Assembly: GCA_022575985.1 (NCBI GenBank) | Contig: JAKSXM010000137.1 | Location: 23,020,001 to 23,084,000, forward strand | Direction: 5' to 3' | DNA from: Anagrus nilaparvatae | Taxonomy: Eukaryota > Arthropoda > Insecta > Hymenoptera > Mymaridae | DNA length: 64,000 bases | Shown: positions 13,555-24,370 of the stretch, piece after piece | How the letters are laid out: each line of letters begins with the position of its first letter | Position numbering within the stretch: the first letter of the stretch is position 1 | The notes under the pieces: generated by a model | What the model was told of the DNA's origin: nothing | The model's database searches: none | What the model saw: the letters and a program-made list of their open reading frames with translations, nothing else | Program-made: the position numbers and the translations under genes

Positions 13555-14953
13555 GGGTAGATTTAAATGAAGTGAGTGCGACTTACATGGTCGGGTCTTC
13601 AAAACTGCCCCAAAGTGTTTTTTTCTGAAAGTACTACCAAAAATAAGTAACCAGCCCGATTTTTAGCCTCCCAGAGCGAAATCTCGATTTTTGGCAGCCA
13701 TTTTAGTGTTTTTGAATGTCGTAAAAAAAGTAAGAAAAATGAGTCATAATTTTTTTTATTATTGCTGTAAAAAACTCACATTATCATGAAAAATTTTTTC
13801 TTTTTAGGTCTGGATAGCAAATTTCCCTGGCTATCTGATTCCGGGGTCAAAAATTTTTTTTGAGTTGCGCATGCGCGAGGAATCGCTAAGATAGGCTGTT
13901 TTTTTTCAAAAGTTGATTTCTCAAATGCCTATTAGTAAAAAATCTTGTAACCAGGCTTAAAATTTTCGTTAAACCTTATATTTTTTGGCAAAAAAAACAT
14001 TTCGATGGGACACTGCTTTTTGGGAGCTCTAAATAAAAAAATAGCAGCTTTCTAAACCTCATTTTTTACAAATTTCAAATTTCCCGCCAAGTCACGTGAC
14101 CAATCAAAAATCTGATCAAAAATTTGGATTCCGCGGGAAATTTTACATAAGGATATATCTTTTCATGTTTTTAAGAGCGTTTATGTTAAAGCAGCGAAAT
14201 TTTAAAATGAAAGATTAAAATATCTCATTTATTAAGGAATTTTTTTATTTTTTAAATTATTCCAAATTATTCAAAATTATTCAGAAAATTCTTTATTATT
14301 TCACTGTTTTTCGCCGCTTTAACATAAACGCTCTTAAAAACATGAAAAGATATATCCTTATGTAAAATTTCCCGCGGAATCCAAATTTTTGGTCAGATTT
14401 TTGATTGGTCACGTGACTTGGCGGGAAATTTGAAATTTGTAAAAAATGAGGTTTTGAAAGCTGCTATTTTTTTATCTAGAGCTCCCAAAAAGCAGTGTCC
14501 CATCGAAATGTTTTTTTTGCCAAAAAATATAAGGTTTAACGAAAATTTTAAGCCTGGTTACAAGATTTTTCACTTATAGGCATTTGAGAAATCGACTTTT
14601 GAAAAAAAACAGCCTATCTTAGCGATTCCTCGCGCATGCGCAACTCAAAAAAAATTTTTGACCCCGGAATCAGATAGCCAGGGAAATTTCCTATCCGGAC
14701 TTAAATGGAAAAAATTTTTCATGATAATGTGAGTTTTTTACAGCAATAATAAAAAAAATTATGACTCATTTTTCTTACTTTTTTTACGACAGTCAAAAAC
14801 ACTAAAATGGCTGCCAAAAATCGAGATTTCGCTCTGGGAGGCTAAAAATTGGGCTGGTTACTTATTTTTGGTAGTACTTTCAGAAAAAAACACTTTGGGG
14901 CAGTTTTGAAGACCCGACCATGTAAGTCGCACTCACTTCATTTAAATCTACCC
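13555..14953. mobile_element. Foldback element A (long inverted repeat, arms about 642 bp)
   Basis: Arms 13555-14196 and 14312-14953 are near-perfect inverted copies starting GGGTAGATTTAAATGAAG; the spacer is about 115 bp. It is flanked by TTAT (13551-13554 and 14954-14957). The sister unit reads ATTCTTTATTTAAACT without interruption at about 25228, so the empty site is known. It lies 3' of gene copy 1. No transposase; non-autonomous. Confidence 0.9.
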
Positions 14954-15251
14954 TTATTTAAACTAGCTTTATAATAAAAAGGAAAAGAAAAATAAAGAAA
15001 ATTCAATTTTATTAAAACTTAATTTTATTAATTGATTCAGTATTTAAAAATATTTTTCAAATTAAAAGACATTGATTTTTCTGAGAAGAATTCAGGCGAA
15101 TCCAGTCGGGGAAATTTTTCCCAAATTGGATTCGTTATCAGAAATATATAATATTTAAAAATATATATCAAATTAATAAAATATGATTGCGGTCTATCAG
15201 TTTTCAGAGTTTTGTGATCGTCTCTATTATCCGCTTGTAGAACAAAACTTT

Positions 15252-18200
15252 TTATTGCTGCAATTGACAACAAAATTCTTGCATCATCTTGATTCCTTTG
15301 GCTGGAATTAAAAAAGACATTAAGAAATTTTAATATATAAATTTAATTTTTCTTTTCATATTACTGTGTACTATTTAAAAAATTTTATAAATATAGTAAA
15401 TTTGTAATTTTTGATATCAACAGGAGACCGCAAATAATTTGGGGCACTCCCTATTTTTAAGTTTCGTGAACTTACAATTTTTACAATTTTTTCTCTCAAG
15501 CCGGGTTTCTAATTTAATTTTAAGGTAATTTTTATTCAAATATGAATTTTTATTAAAAAGTATTTTAAGGCAAATTATATAACTTAAAAGGAAAAAAAAG
15601 TTTTATATATTTTGATTTGATGATTTTTTTATAAATAATAAACACGATCTACATGGAATTATGAAAGTATAACTGTTATCTGTGTTTCTGAGGACTGAGC
15701 CTCCCTTTCTCACATTAAAGTTCCATTTATTTATAATAAACTCATCAAATTCGTTAAATTAATTGGAACGAAAAACAGTATACTATTTTCTCATTATTAT
15801 TATTACTTTATACATTTTGATTTTTTAAATGCTGGTCTTGTTGTAGATAAGTATATTTATTATGATAAACAGTTTTTTCATTATACGCTGCAAAAAAAAT
15901 CTAGTACTTTCTTACTTTCGGACGATCTTTTTTTCGCTTTTAATGAAAAACTATGTGTTGAACACGGGAAAAAATTTAGGAAATTTTACTTTCAATGCTG
16001 CAACTGCCTTGAAAGCCAAATCCTATTTTTTTCCCCTTGTTGAACAAATAGATATTTATTTACCTTCAGCAGGTGTTGGCACACTGCATAATTCCTCATC
16101 AGTTGTTTCCTTCATCTGTTTAGCTAATTAAAAGTAAATTAAGTAATTAAAACGAAATTCTGATGAAACGATACCTGGCTAAGTTATTTAGCTTAAAATT
16201 TAAAACAATATATATTTAAACTAATGTAAAATTATTTAATATTTTTTTTTTTGATTTTTCGAACAAAATTCAAGCAGAGGATATTATAGTGTCAATTATC
16301 TAAATGGTTAAAAGTCTTACGTACCCATTTCTGCTTGCATCATATCCTTGATTTCTCCCTCACACATTCCAGCAATAGCATCTAAATAAAAAATAAATTT
16401 AATGTGAATTTTTCTGAGCTAAATAAAACTGGTGGGCAATTCGACCCATTGGTTTATAGGATCATATTTTAGGGGATAAAATAGTATTATCCTGAAAGCA
16501 TCTGGCCATTGAATTTCCGAATAAAGGTATTTTAATAATGGCTCTTATAAAAAATACCTTGTATTTCTCAGATTTTTCTCTAAAAAACTGTATTTACCTT
16601 ATTTTGGTAATTCAATGACCAAAGCATCATTTGTTATAAAAATAGGCAAAATTGAAATATCAGATAATTTTATTACCTTTCATTATATTATGCATACAGG
16701 TAGAAACTGAGCCATCTTAAAAAAAAATTGGGTATTATTAGTTTTTATTTTTTGTTCCTCATAGTGATAGGTGAATTTTTGATTTTTTGGCATATAAGCA
16801 CGGTGATATTTCACAACCATTATGGTATTAAAAAAGTAAAATAATATTTTATTGACCGGCCTAACTTTTTTTTCATAAATTTTTTCATAAAAAAATCTCA
16901 AATCTTTTTTTAATTTAAATTTAATACCCGATTTTTTTCTTTACTGAAAGTACTAATATCTAAAAGTATCGTTTTTAGTTGATTTTTTGAGTTTGATACC
17001 TAATTTTTTGAAAATTTTTTTCGCAAATTTTTTTGCAATAATAATTTAAAAAAATAGCAACATTTTTTTTCTTTTCGGGTGAAATTACTAATATTTAGAA
17101 ATATCATTTTTACTCGATTTCTTGGATCTAATACCTAATTTTAAAAAAAATGTTTGCACTAAAAAATTATAAGATTTTTTTTCTTTTTGACATAATAACT
17201 CATTTTTTCCCAAGGGAGTCCTAGTTTCAGAAAATTCTCTATTATTGGATTCTTTAGATTTGATACCTAATTCTAGTTTTAAGGAATTCATAAGAGTTCT
17301 AGTTCTAATACATTTGAGGTTACTTTAGGTATTCCTCAAATATGATACATAAAATGATAAAAAATTTCAACTCATATGAATATTTGTCATTGCTTGAAGT
17401 ACCGTAGCACCAATAATTTGGCAGCGTTTTTTTTTAATTATTTGGGTCTTAGAAAGAATAACAGAAAAATTTTAAATATAACTAGAAGCAAAATTTTTGT
17501 GAAAACTTAATAATATCGAAGGCAGAGTTTACTCATAATTCTACCAATAATTGCAAATAAATTTTGTCAGCAAATTAAAAATATTTATTATATAATAAAT
17601 TTAACTAAGTAAAATTATAAAACTGAATAAAACATGCTCTGCCCTCTGCATGTTAGGTCAAAACTAATATTTTGCCCCTCGTTTTATTTAATTTATTAGC
17701 TGTATCAGGTTTCACAACTCCATTTAAAATGCACGGGTTTATAGGCGTACTTTGCCCAAGCTGCAGCGAATGTGTTAAAATACTTGTATAAATTATTTAA
17801 AAAAAAATAAAAAGTATACAAATTTAACATTATCTATCGTGAAAGTTTTGATTATATGTAAAAAAAGTAATAGAAAGCAAATTTAATTACCTGCCGATCC
17901 TTTGTTTGGCAAGATCTCTTGTATCTTTGTATCGATAATTGTCACAGCTTAAAAAAAGTAGCGAAAAAAAATATTAATTTAATTTTTTAAATCAGAGTTA
18001 ATAATTTCTTGTGCGTATAGCTTGGAGAAATAAAAATAAGAATGCCCCAGCTAGTAGTTACTTATGGATATTACTAATTCAAAATATTTGAAAAGGAACT
18101 TTAATCATATATCGATCAAGATGGATTATTAAATTATTAAAATTATTGACAAAGTATGAAGCATGGAATAAAAGTAAATATTACCTTCCATCATATCCTC

Positions 18201-18351
18201 AGGACAGTTAGATAGGGCATTTGTTTGCCAAGCTTAAAGAAGATAGATATTGTTTTGAATTATTAAGAATATTTGTATGGAATATAATGTAGAGTGATTT
18301 CTTACCAAAATAAATTACAAATAAAAATACTGTAAAATTTAGAACTTTCAT
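15252..18351 (-). CDS. Copy 1 of a secreted six-cysteine microexon gene family, 7 exons, 118 residues
   Basis: Unrecognised protein. Exons: 18351-18306, 18232-18185, 17947-17891, 16715-16677, 16381-16325, 16123-16064 and 15301-15252 (stop TAA). They sum to 357 nt. Every intron is GT-AG and phase 1, so each internal exon (39-60 nt) is a multiple of three and symmetric. Exon 1 (MKVLNFTVFLFVIYF) plus the start of exon 2 form a signal peptide with likely cleavage after TNA, about residue 21. The mature part is about 97 residues, acidic and Met/Gln/Glu-rich, with cysteines at 25, 57, 70, 95, 113 and 114, which could make three disulphides. The spacing does not fit odorant-binding or chemosensory proteins. 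Likely poly(A) signals lie about 225-245 nt after the stop (AATAAA in minus sense at 15007-15028). A secreted effector, venom-type or salivary role is possible but unproven. Splice sites and frame are also kept in copies 2 and 3. Confidence 0.82.
15605..15835. mobile_element. Inverted-repeat insertion in the last intron of gene copy 1
   Basis: Arms around 15618-15665 (TTTATAAATAATAAACACG) and 15715-15755 (inverted TTTATTTATAATAAACTCATC). Present in unit 2 (about 26135-26350), absent from the aligned intron of unit 3 (about 38133), which reads straight through. A relative lies at 54520-54780. Confidence 0.6.
16920..17340. repeat. Degenerate tandem modules in intron 3 of copy 1
   Basis: Repeats of about 110-130 bp share AGTACTAATATCTAAAAGTA, TTTTTAGTCGATTTCTTGGA and TGATACCTAATTTTTTGAAA. 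Homologous arrays lie at 29990-30620, 39090-39250 and 42600-43280. A reversed one is outside the array at 60390-60960, so this is a dispersed element. Confidence 0.65.
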
Positions 18352-18474
18352 TCTGAATTAACTTAGTACTCGTATCGAATAGCTTGAAAATAACTGAAAT
18401 TTGGAACCAAATGTTTTTTATTTATAGTTTTTTTTTCTATTGGTGCAATTTTAATAATTTATTGCATGACAAAG

Positions 18475-18480
18475 TTTATA
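18475..18480 (-). promoter_or_regulatory. TATA-box-like motif of gene copy 1
   Basis: Minus-strand TATAAA sits about 125 nt upstream of the ATG, inside a block (TTTATAAACTTTGTCATGC) that recurs at the same distance in copy 3. That conservation supports a core promoter; no transcription start is visible directly. Confidence 0.5.
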
Positions 18481-19099
18481 AAAAAGATTTCGTGCAGATT
18501 TATCAAATGATTAGTATTAATTAAAAGTGATAGAAATTTACGTAATATCTTTTTAATACATCTAACTTTTTTTAGAATTTTACGTAATTTTTATAACAAG
18601 GAAATAAAATTTTAAAGTCGTATAACAAAAAATATAATTATTTTTAATTTGGATGAATAAAGTTAATTATTAAATAATTGACACAGTTTTCATAAAAATT
18701 TTATTTAAAATTATTTCAATTCTTAGAATTTTATAAATCACAATAACGTACAAGGAAAACCAAAATAAAAAATTTATTTTTCTCTTTTTGGAATTTCAAG
18801 TTTTGTTAAAAAATAATTAGTTTTTCCTCAAAGTATTTTATTATTTTTCCTCAAAATATTTTTAACTATGACAAAGAAAAATTTAATAAATGTTAAAATT
18901 TTTGTTTTTTACAAAAATAATTACATAATTTAGAAATTATTAGACTGCTTTGATTATTTAAATTTTTAAGAATCTGGGATCGAGTTGCAACCCTTTGTGA
19001 TTTGGTAATTTTCATTAAAAAAAGAAGCTCTATTTCACAAAAATAAATCTTTAAAAAGATCTTTTTAAAATCTATTGTTATATTTTTTTTTTTTGGCTT

Positions 19100-19435
19100 T
19101 TTGAAAGTTAATTGACAGCTGCCAACTATCTATAATGTTAATTTGACATCAGATTTGAAATCAGCGATCTCAAAAACATAAATCTGGGCTAATCTATAAA
19201 GTTTTCTACGATATTTTAGAGTTTTGGCAGCTAATTGACAGCTGTCAATTAATAATCTTGTCAATCTGATATCAAATTCGAAATCAGTGACCTCAAAAAC
19301 ATAAATACCAGCAAATCTATAAAGTTTTACATGGTGATTTACAGTTTCGACAGCTAATTGACAGCTGTCAATTGACAATTTTGTCAATCTGACATCAAAT
19401 TCGAAATCAGCGACCTCAAAAATATAAAGACATAC
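19100..19435. repeat. 126-bp tandem repeat, about 2.6 copies, with a palindromic core
   Basis: Each copy carries GACATCAAATTCGAAATCAG, ACCTCAAAAACATAAAT, ATCTATAAAGTTTT and the palindrome AATTGACAGCTGTCAATT. The period is a multiple of three, so an open minus-strand frame with a repeated peptide results. No start context, splice site or homology supports a gene. Upstream of gene copy 1. Confidence 0.75.
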
Positions 19436-19675
19436 TTTAAAAATAAAAGAAAAAAGGTTTTTAAGCAATTTTGTTATGATGGAGCTTTGGAGCTTTCAAG
19501 CTCCGTAGCAGCCAAAGTTGGGACTTTTGAGCTTCGTGCCCATTGAGCCTTTTGTTCAAAATGGCGAAATCTATAACATATCCAAAATTCAGCCAATTTG
19601 ACCGAACGGCTATTTCCTATCCTTTTGTGCGGGGTCCTTTTAGAAATATACTTATTTTATGAATTTTAGCATTTA

Positions 19676-21290
19676 CACACCAGTCTTGAAGGAAAATTTA
19701 TCCGATCCAAAATGGTGACAAGAACGGATTGTTTCTACTCATTAAAGACACTTTGTACATGACAAAAACACACGGGAAAAATCTGGAACTGCTGCGCTTT
19801 TTAAAAAATTCAAAAAAAACGTATTTTACATGCATACCTATACAAAACCTACACAATTTTAGGGTTTTTAAGAATTTTCATAGAATTTTTTTTTTAATCA
19901 ATACTATTCTGTTTTATTTATGATCCCAGGAAAAATATAGTAATCAAACATTAAAATTTTTGAAAAAATAATTAAATAAAGATTTTTTTAAGGGCAGTAC
20001 TTTAATTTTATCCTGTACCTCTTACATGTGAATTTAGGTTTTTATTATGGTATCAATCATCCCTAAGCATTAAAAATTTTTCTTGACGTTAATACCCCAG
20101 AAAAATATATTCTATTATCAAATAACAATCGATTTCATGATTAGAGAAGTTTATAAAATGCTTAATTTATCAATTCCACTGATAACAGGCGACAGTCTCA
20201 ATTTTTTCATTCAAGGGTCCAGGGAGTATTTCAAATATATTGTAATTGTAAAATTTTTCTCAGACTTAAAACTTTTTCAGACATTATTTTCCGCAATTAT
20301 ATGTAGTTCTTGCACAAATAAAAACAGAATCAAATATTTATTTAGTCTTAGAATAATTATTTTCAACTCATTTAATTATTAGAATCCCAATTTTTTTATC
20401 TAATTCACATTTCAGTTTTGAGTTATTACACACTTATAACTTCTTTCTGAGCCTAAAAATTTTTTCAGCTATTATGTAATAATTACAGCATCATTTTTTA
20501 ACATAAAATATAGAATTTGAAGAAATTTAAAGCATGTAGTCATTCAGAACTGCAATGTCATTTAGATAAAAAATTGGAATTCTAATAATTAAATGAGTTG
20601 AAAATAATTATTCTTACACTAAATTAATATTTGAATCTATTTTTATGTGTGCAAGAACTACATATAATTTCGGAAAATAATGTCTGAAAAAGTTTTAAGT
20701 CTGAGAAAAATTTTACAATTACAATATATTTGGAATACTCCCTGGACCCTTGAATGAAAAAATTGAGACTGTCGCCTGTTATCAGTGGAATTGATAAATT
20801 AAGCATTTTATAAACTTCTCTAATCATGAAATCGATTGTTATTTGATAATAGAATATATTTTTCTGGAGTATTAACGTCAAGAAAAATTTTTAATGCTTA
20901 GGGATGATTGATACCATAATAAAAACCTAAATTCACATATGTAAGAGGTACAGGATAAAATTAAAGTACTGCCCTTAAAAAAATCTTTATTTAATTATTT
21001 TTTCAAAAATTTTAATGTTTGATTACTATATTTTTCCTGGGATCATAAATAAAACAGAATAGTATTGATTAAAAAAAAAATTCTATGAAAATTCTTAAAA
21101 ACCCTAAAATTGTGTAGGTTTTGTATAGGTATGCATGTAAAATACGTTTTTTTTGAATTTTTTAAATAGCGCAGCAGTTCCAGATTTTTCCCGGGTGTTT
21201 TTGTCATGTACAAAGTGTCTTTAATGAGTAGAAACAATCCGTTCTTGTCACCATTTTGGATCGGATAAAATTTCCTTCAAGACTGGTGTG
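19676..21290. mobile_element. Foldback element B (long inverted repeat, arms about 727 bp)
   Basis: Arms 19676-20402 and about 20562-21290 begin CACACCAGTCTTGAAGG and end with its reverse complement. TTTA flanks both sides (19672-19675, 21291-21294). In unit 2 the sequence runs TTTTAGCAATTAGTAAGTGC at about 32780 with no insert. It sits upstream of gene copy 1. Open frames inside are mirror images of each other and are not genes. Confidence 0.88.
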
Positions 21291-22017
21291 TTTAGTAAGT
21301 GCGAAACAGCAACAAAAGTAATCCTAATTTACTACTATAGTTTTATCTAATTTTCCAATATTCGCTACTCTGTAGCGGACAATTGTGATTAAACCTTTGG
21401 TCCTATACAGTTTAGATACTTAATAAATTTAATATTGTCAAGTAACATGAAATTGAGATTATTGGAGAATTATTGCAAAATATTTAACAATTCTTAAACA
21501 AAAAGTTCTAGCATTTTATCGAGTAGTTTTCCGCTAACTATTCATTTATTAAAGAAAATTTTAAATATTTCAAATCCCCTTTCAGGTTCAAATGTGCTAC
21601 TAATGCCAAATATATAAGATTAGACAAAACCAGTAAAAATAGAAACAAAAGATTTTATGGCTACAGAAAACCCCAGATAAAAAAACTAGTGTTTTCATCT
21701 AATTCCCGAGGAAAAAATTAGTAACTAACTCTTGCAAATATTTTATTTAGAAAATTTTTTCTTGGAGACTGCGAAACTTTTAAAAATTGTTTCCTTCATA
21801 ATTGGTACCCAAAAAACTAAAAAAATGAATTTTTCTCCTGTAAAGCGTACTAAAATGTTAAAATAAATAGTAAGTTCGAATTGTGTGGGAAAAATTTCTA
21901 GGAAATACGTCTTTTAGTCCAGTTTATAACATTATTTGAATCTGCAGGAAAAATTCCAAGTCTATTTTTGAACTGCTCTATAAGACGTTGAAAATTAAAA
22001 AAAATAGTGTATTTTTA

Positions 22018-22210
22018 TCTTAGGCCACAAAAATAAAGAATAGCCAAGATCGAGGGTAAATTGTAATGTAATGTAATAATGTAACTGTAATCTGGGGCAT
22101 TTTTTTGTGCCCGAGGGCAAAACATAATTTTTCTTAGTCAGAGGCAAGAAAACACGCATTTTCGTATCGCGTCACAGCCGGGAAATACCTGCTTTCTGGC
22201 CGCTGTCAAG
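22018..22210. mobile_element. Small MITE-like element, family also at 47.05 and 49.9 kb
   Basis: Begins GGCCACAAAAATAAAGAATA and contains a run related to CGCGTCCGGGAAATA. The inverted duplicate at 34.8 kb lacks it: there the sequence joins TTCAACGTCTTAGAACAG directly. This shows it is an insertion; edges are approximate. Confidence 0.55.
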
Positions 22211-22911
22211 AAAAATTATTTTCAACAGAAAGATAATACTACTTGAAAATACGTAAAATTAAAGTAAATAATAAAAAAAATTGTAAAAAAATAGTAATAA
22301 ACAAAATCATTAAAAACGAGACTGATTTTGTTATTTAAAAATGATCCAAAATTGGTTAATTTAGCTTTCAAGTTGTTTTCAGCTGTTTTAGGTAATTTCT
22401 AAAGCTCGTAATTAATGAATTATATTTTGTTTAAAATTTTATTAATCATTATCTTTTAATAATAATTCCACTAAAAGAAGTTTTAAAAGTTAAATAAGCA
22501 ATCTTTATTTTTAAACAAGTTTTTTTAATTTTTGAGCCCCTTTAAGACGCTAATAATTAAAAATTTGTATCCTTTTTTTAGAAAAAAGCTTTTTTTTAGT
22601 AATTTAAGATACAATACAAGTAAAAAAACATAAACTTATCATTTATAACGATTTTAATTCATTAAAAAAAACTTTCAAAAATTTATTTTTTTAAATATCG
22701 GAAAAACGCGATTTTGATTTTAGCCTTCCAAGTAAAAAGAAACTATTGCACAAGCAATATTTTTTCTGTTCACCGCTTTCTCGTAATTATATATGATATA
22801 AAGAATCCAAAAAAACGTATTAGCAAGGTGCGCGTTCAAATTTTTTTTTTCAAAAGGTTGAACTTTTAAAGGCAGTCTTTTGGTGGCTTTTCTCATATAT
22901 ATCGTATATAT

Positions 22912-23235
22912 GTTACGCCCGAAACGAGGTAACGGCCGGTTCCGCGGAACCGGACAGTCATCAGCCGGTTTGATGAAATTATGAATATAATTTGATAAAT
23001 CAAACAAATTTTTTATTTTATAATTAATCAGTATCATTCATAAACGTATTTTAAATGTAAAATAAATTAAACAAACATTTTTTTCTTAGAAAATTTTCTT
23101 ATTTTCAATGTATTAATTTATATAATTTGATGTCCCGTTCCGCGGAACCGGCCGGTTTGATGTCCCATTCCGTGGAACCGGCCGGTTTACTGTCCGATTC
23201 CGCGGAACCGGCCGTTACTTCGTTTCGGGCGTAAC
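22912..23235. mobile_element. MITE with GTTACGCCCGAAACGA termini and GC-rich subterminal palindromes
   Basis: Ends GTTACGCCCGAAACGA and its reverse complement, embedded in ATATAT. Near both ends it carries the palindrome GGTTCCGCGGAACCGG or variants: once on the left, three times in a roughly 31-bp tandem at 23130-23215 on the right. The centre is AT-rich. No ORF. Confidence 0.8.
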
Positions 23236-23469
23236 ATATATATTATAAGAATAAGGCAAAGAATGCACATTTTGGGACTTTTGAACCTAAAATTGTTCCT
23301 TTGCAATAATCTTCAATATTAATGTTCAGCAAAAAATTTCACCAGCCTTAAAAAAGTGCTTTTTTATAAAAATTTTGATTGAATTTTTTGTAAAATTTTC
23401 AAAAAAAAATTGATAACTTAAAAGTATGCAAATTTTAAAGTTTTTTATATTTTCACGTTTATTTTTGTT

Positions 23470-23703
23470 TATTTTTGGTGAAGGGGCATGACTGATCGGC
23501 TTCCTCTTCCCTCTGGTTTACGTGCCTGGATATATTAATAAAAAAAAGATGCTAACAAAAGTAAAATTCAAAAGAAAAAGTGATCCAACCACTAATCCAA
23601 CCAATGGGAGTAAATATACATAAGCTGGATATAGTACCATACCGAGACTCAAAAGAAGTCTCAGATCTTTTTTCAACCAATTATTTCTACTTGTAGTTTA
23701 CAT
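23470..23703 (-). pseudogene. Companion ORF of unit 2, disabled
   Basis: Aligned to the unit 1 ORF. The second codon CAA is now TAA, and a short in-frame segment in the hydrophobic region (PAVAF) is missing. Confidence 0.6.
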
Positions 23704-24064
23704 GATGTTAAAAAAAGGTATCACAATAAATAAAAAAAATTGAAGTAATGAAGTATGAATGATGAAAAATGAAATTGGGACGTATGATGTTTGATTTAAC
23801 ATATAATATCGAAAGATTTTTTTTTGGTAGGCGTCAACATATTCACATGCAGAATAAAGTGTGGATTAAAAATATTAATTTTGTTTAAGAGTAATTCTAA
23901 AGAGGAAGTTGACGTTTACACGTTTACTGTTGACAGAATAAATCTTTTAAATTTACTGTTTTTGGTTTTCTTTTTCAAAGCGTAAAAATTTGAAGATTCT
24001 AACTCTAACAAAATAAAAAAATAAATGTAGTAGCACTCCCTAAATCAAGTTTTTAACATGGAAC

Positions 24065-24180
24065 ATGTTTATAGGGAGGGGATAATTCAGAACTTTAAGA
24101 AAATTAAGGGGGGTGGTCAAATTTGTCCTATTTAGGGGGGGGGGGTCAAATTTGTCCTATTTAAGGGGGGGGGGTCAAAA
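24065..24180. repeat. Poly-G tandem repeat
   Basis: Two or more copies of GGGGGTCAAATTTGTCCTAT with runs of 9-12 G. A related C-rich tract lies at 59265-59345, and a 12-G run with a different context at 55500. Confidence 0.7.
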
Positions 24181-24239
24181 GAGGCTTAGAATAATTAGGT
24201 ATATAAATAACTAAAATACTTTTAAAAGACTTTGAAAAA

Positions 24240-24370
24240 TTTAGGTTTAAGGAGTTAGAATAATACAGATTTATGGACTTGGAATAATTCAGGTTTAGGG
24301 ACTTGGAATAATATCGATTAAGGGACTTGGAATAATTCAGATTTAGGGAATCAAAATAGTTTCGGTTTAG
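24240..24370. repeat. Minisatellite of the GGACTTGGAATAATTCAG family in unit 2
   Basis: About four to five degenerate copies, orthologous in position to the array at 12420-12545. Confidence 0.7.

Larger units (their letters stand above)
9950..21440. repeat. Segmental duplication unit 1
   Basis: Left edge: the block starting AATAAGGCGATGCACC, related to the left edges of units 2 and 3. Right edge: the block with CTACTCTGTAGCG followed by AATAAATTTAATATTG at 21285-21440. The unit carries gene copy 1, the open companion ORF and two foldbacks. Alignable with units 2 and 3 over most non-inserted sequence. Local tandem repeats at 10.0-11.6 kb are unit-specific. Confidence 0.75.
21441..23240. repeat. 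Spacer between units 1 and 2: inverted duplicate of the unit 2/3 spacer
   Basis: 21690-22911 matches 34085-35005 in reverse orientation (for example GGCAGTCTTTTGGTGG against CCACCAAAAGACTGCC). It holds the small MITE at 22018 and ends in the GC-palindrome MITE. No gene seen. Confidence 0.65.

Noticed and set aside
15037..15273. 78-codon open frame repeated exactly at 25313-25549
   Set aside because: It covers the last exon and 3' UTR of gene copies 1 and 2 in another frame; its exact repetition follows from the identical DNA tract.
17690..17765. Possible extra exon after CTGCAG reading AWAKYAYKPVHFKWSCET
   Set aside because: Copy 1 and 3 frames hit TGA without a donor site, copy 2 lost the acceptor, and the sequence is conserved at ordinary intron level.
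15252..18351. Odorant-binding or chemosensory protein identity for the secreted family
   Set aside because: Six cysteines are present, but the spacing (about 31, 12, 24, 17 and 0 residues between them) does not match either family.
19130..19468. 112-codon frame with a repeated peptide
   Set aside because: It is a product of a 126-bp tandem repeat whose length is a multiple of three; no splice, start or homology support.
20083..20881. Two near-identical open frames on opposite strands (20083-20382 and 20624-20881)
   Set aside because: They are mirror images in the arms of foldback B.
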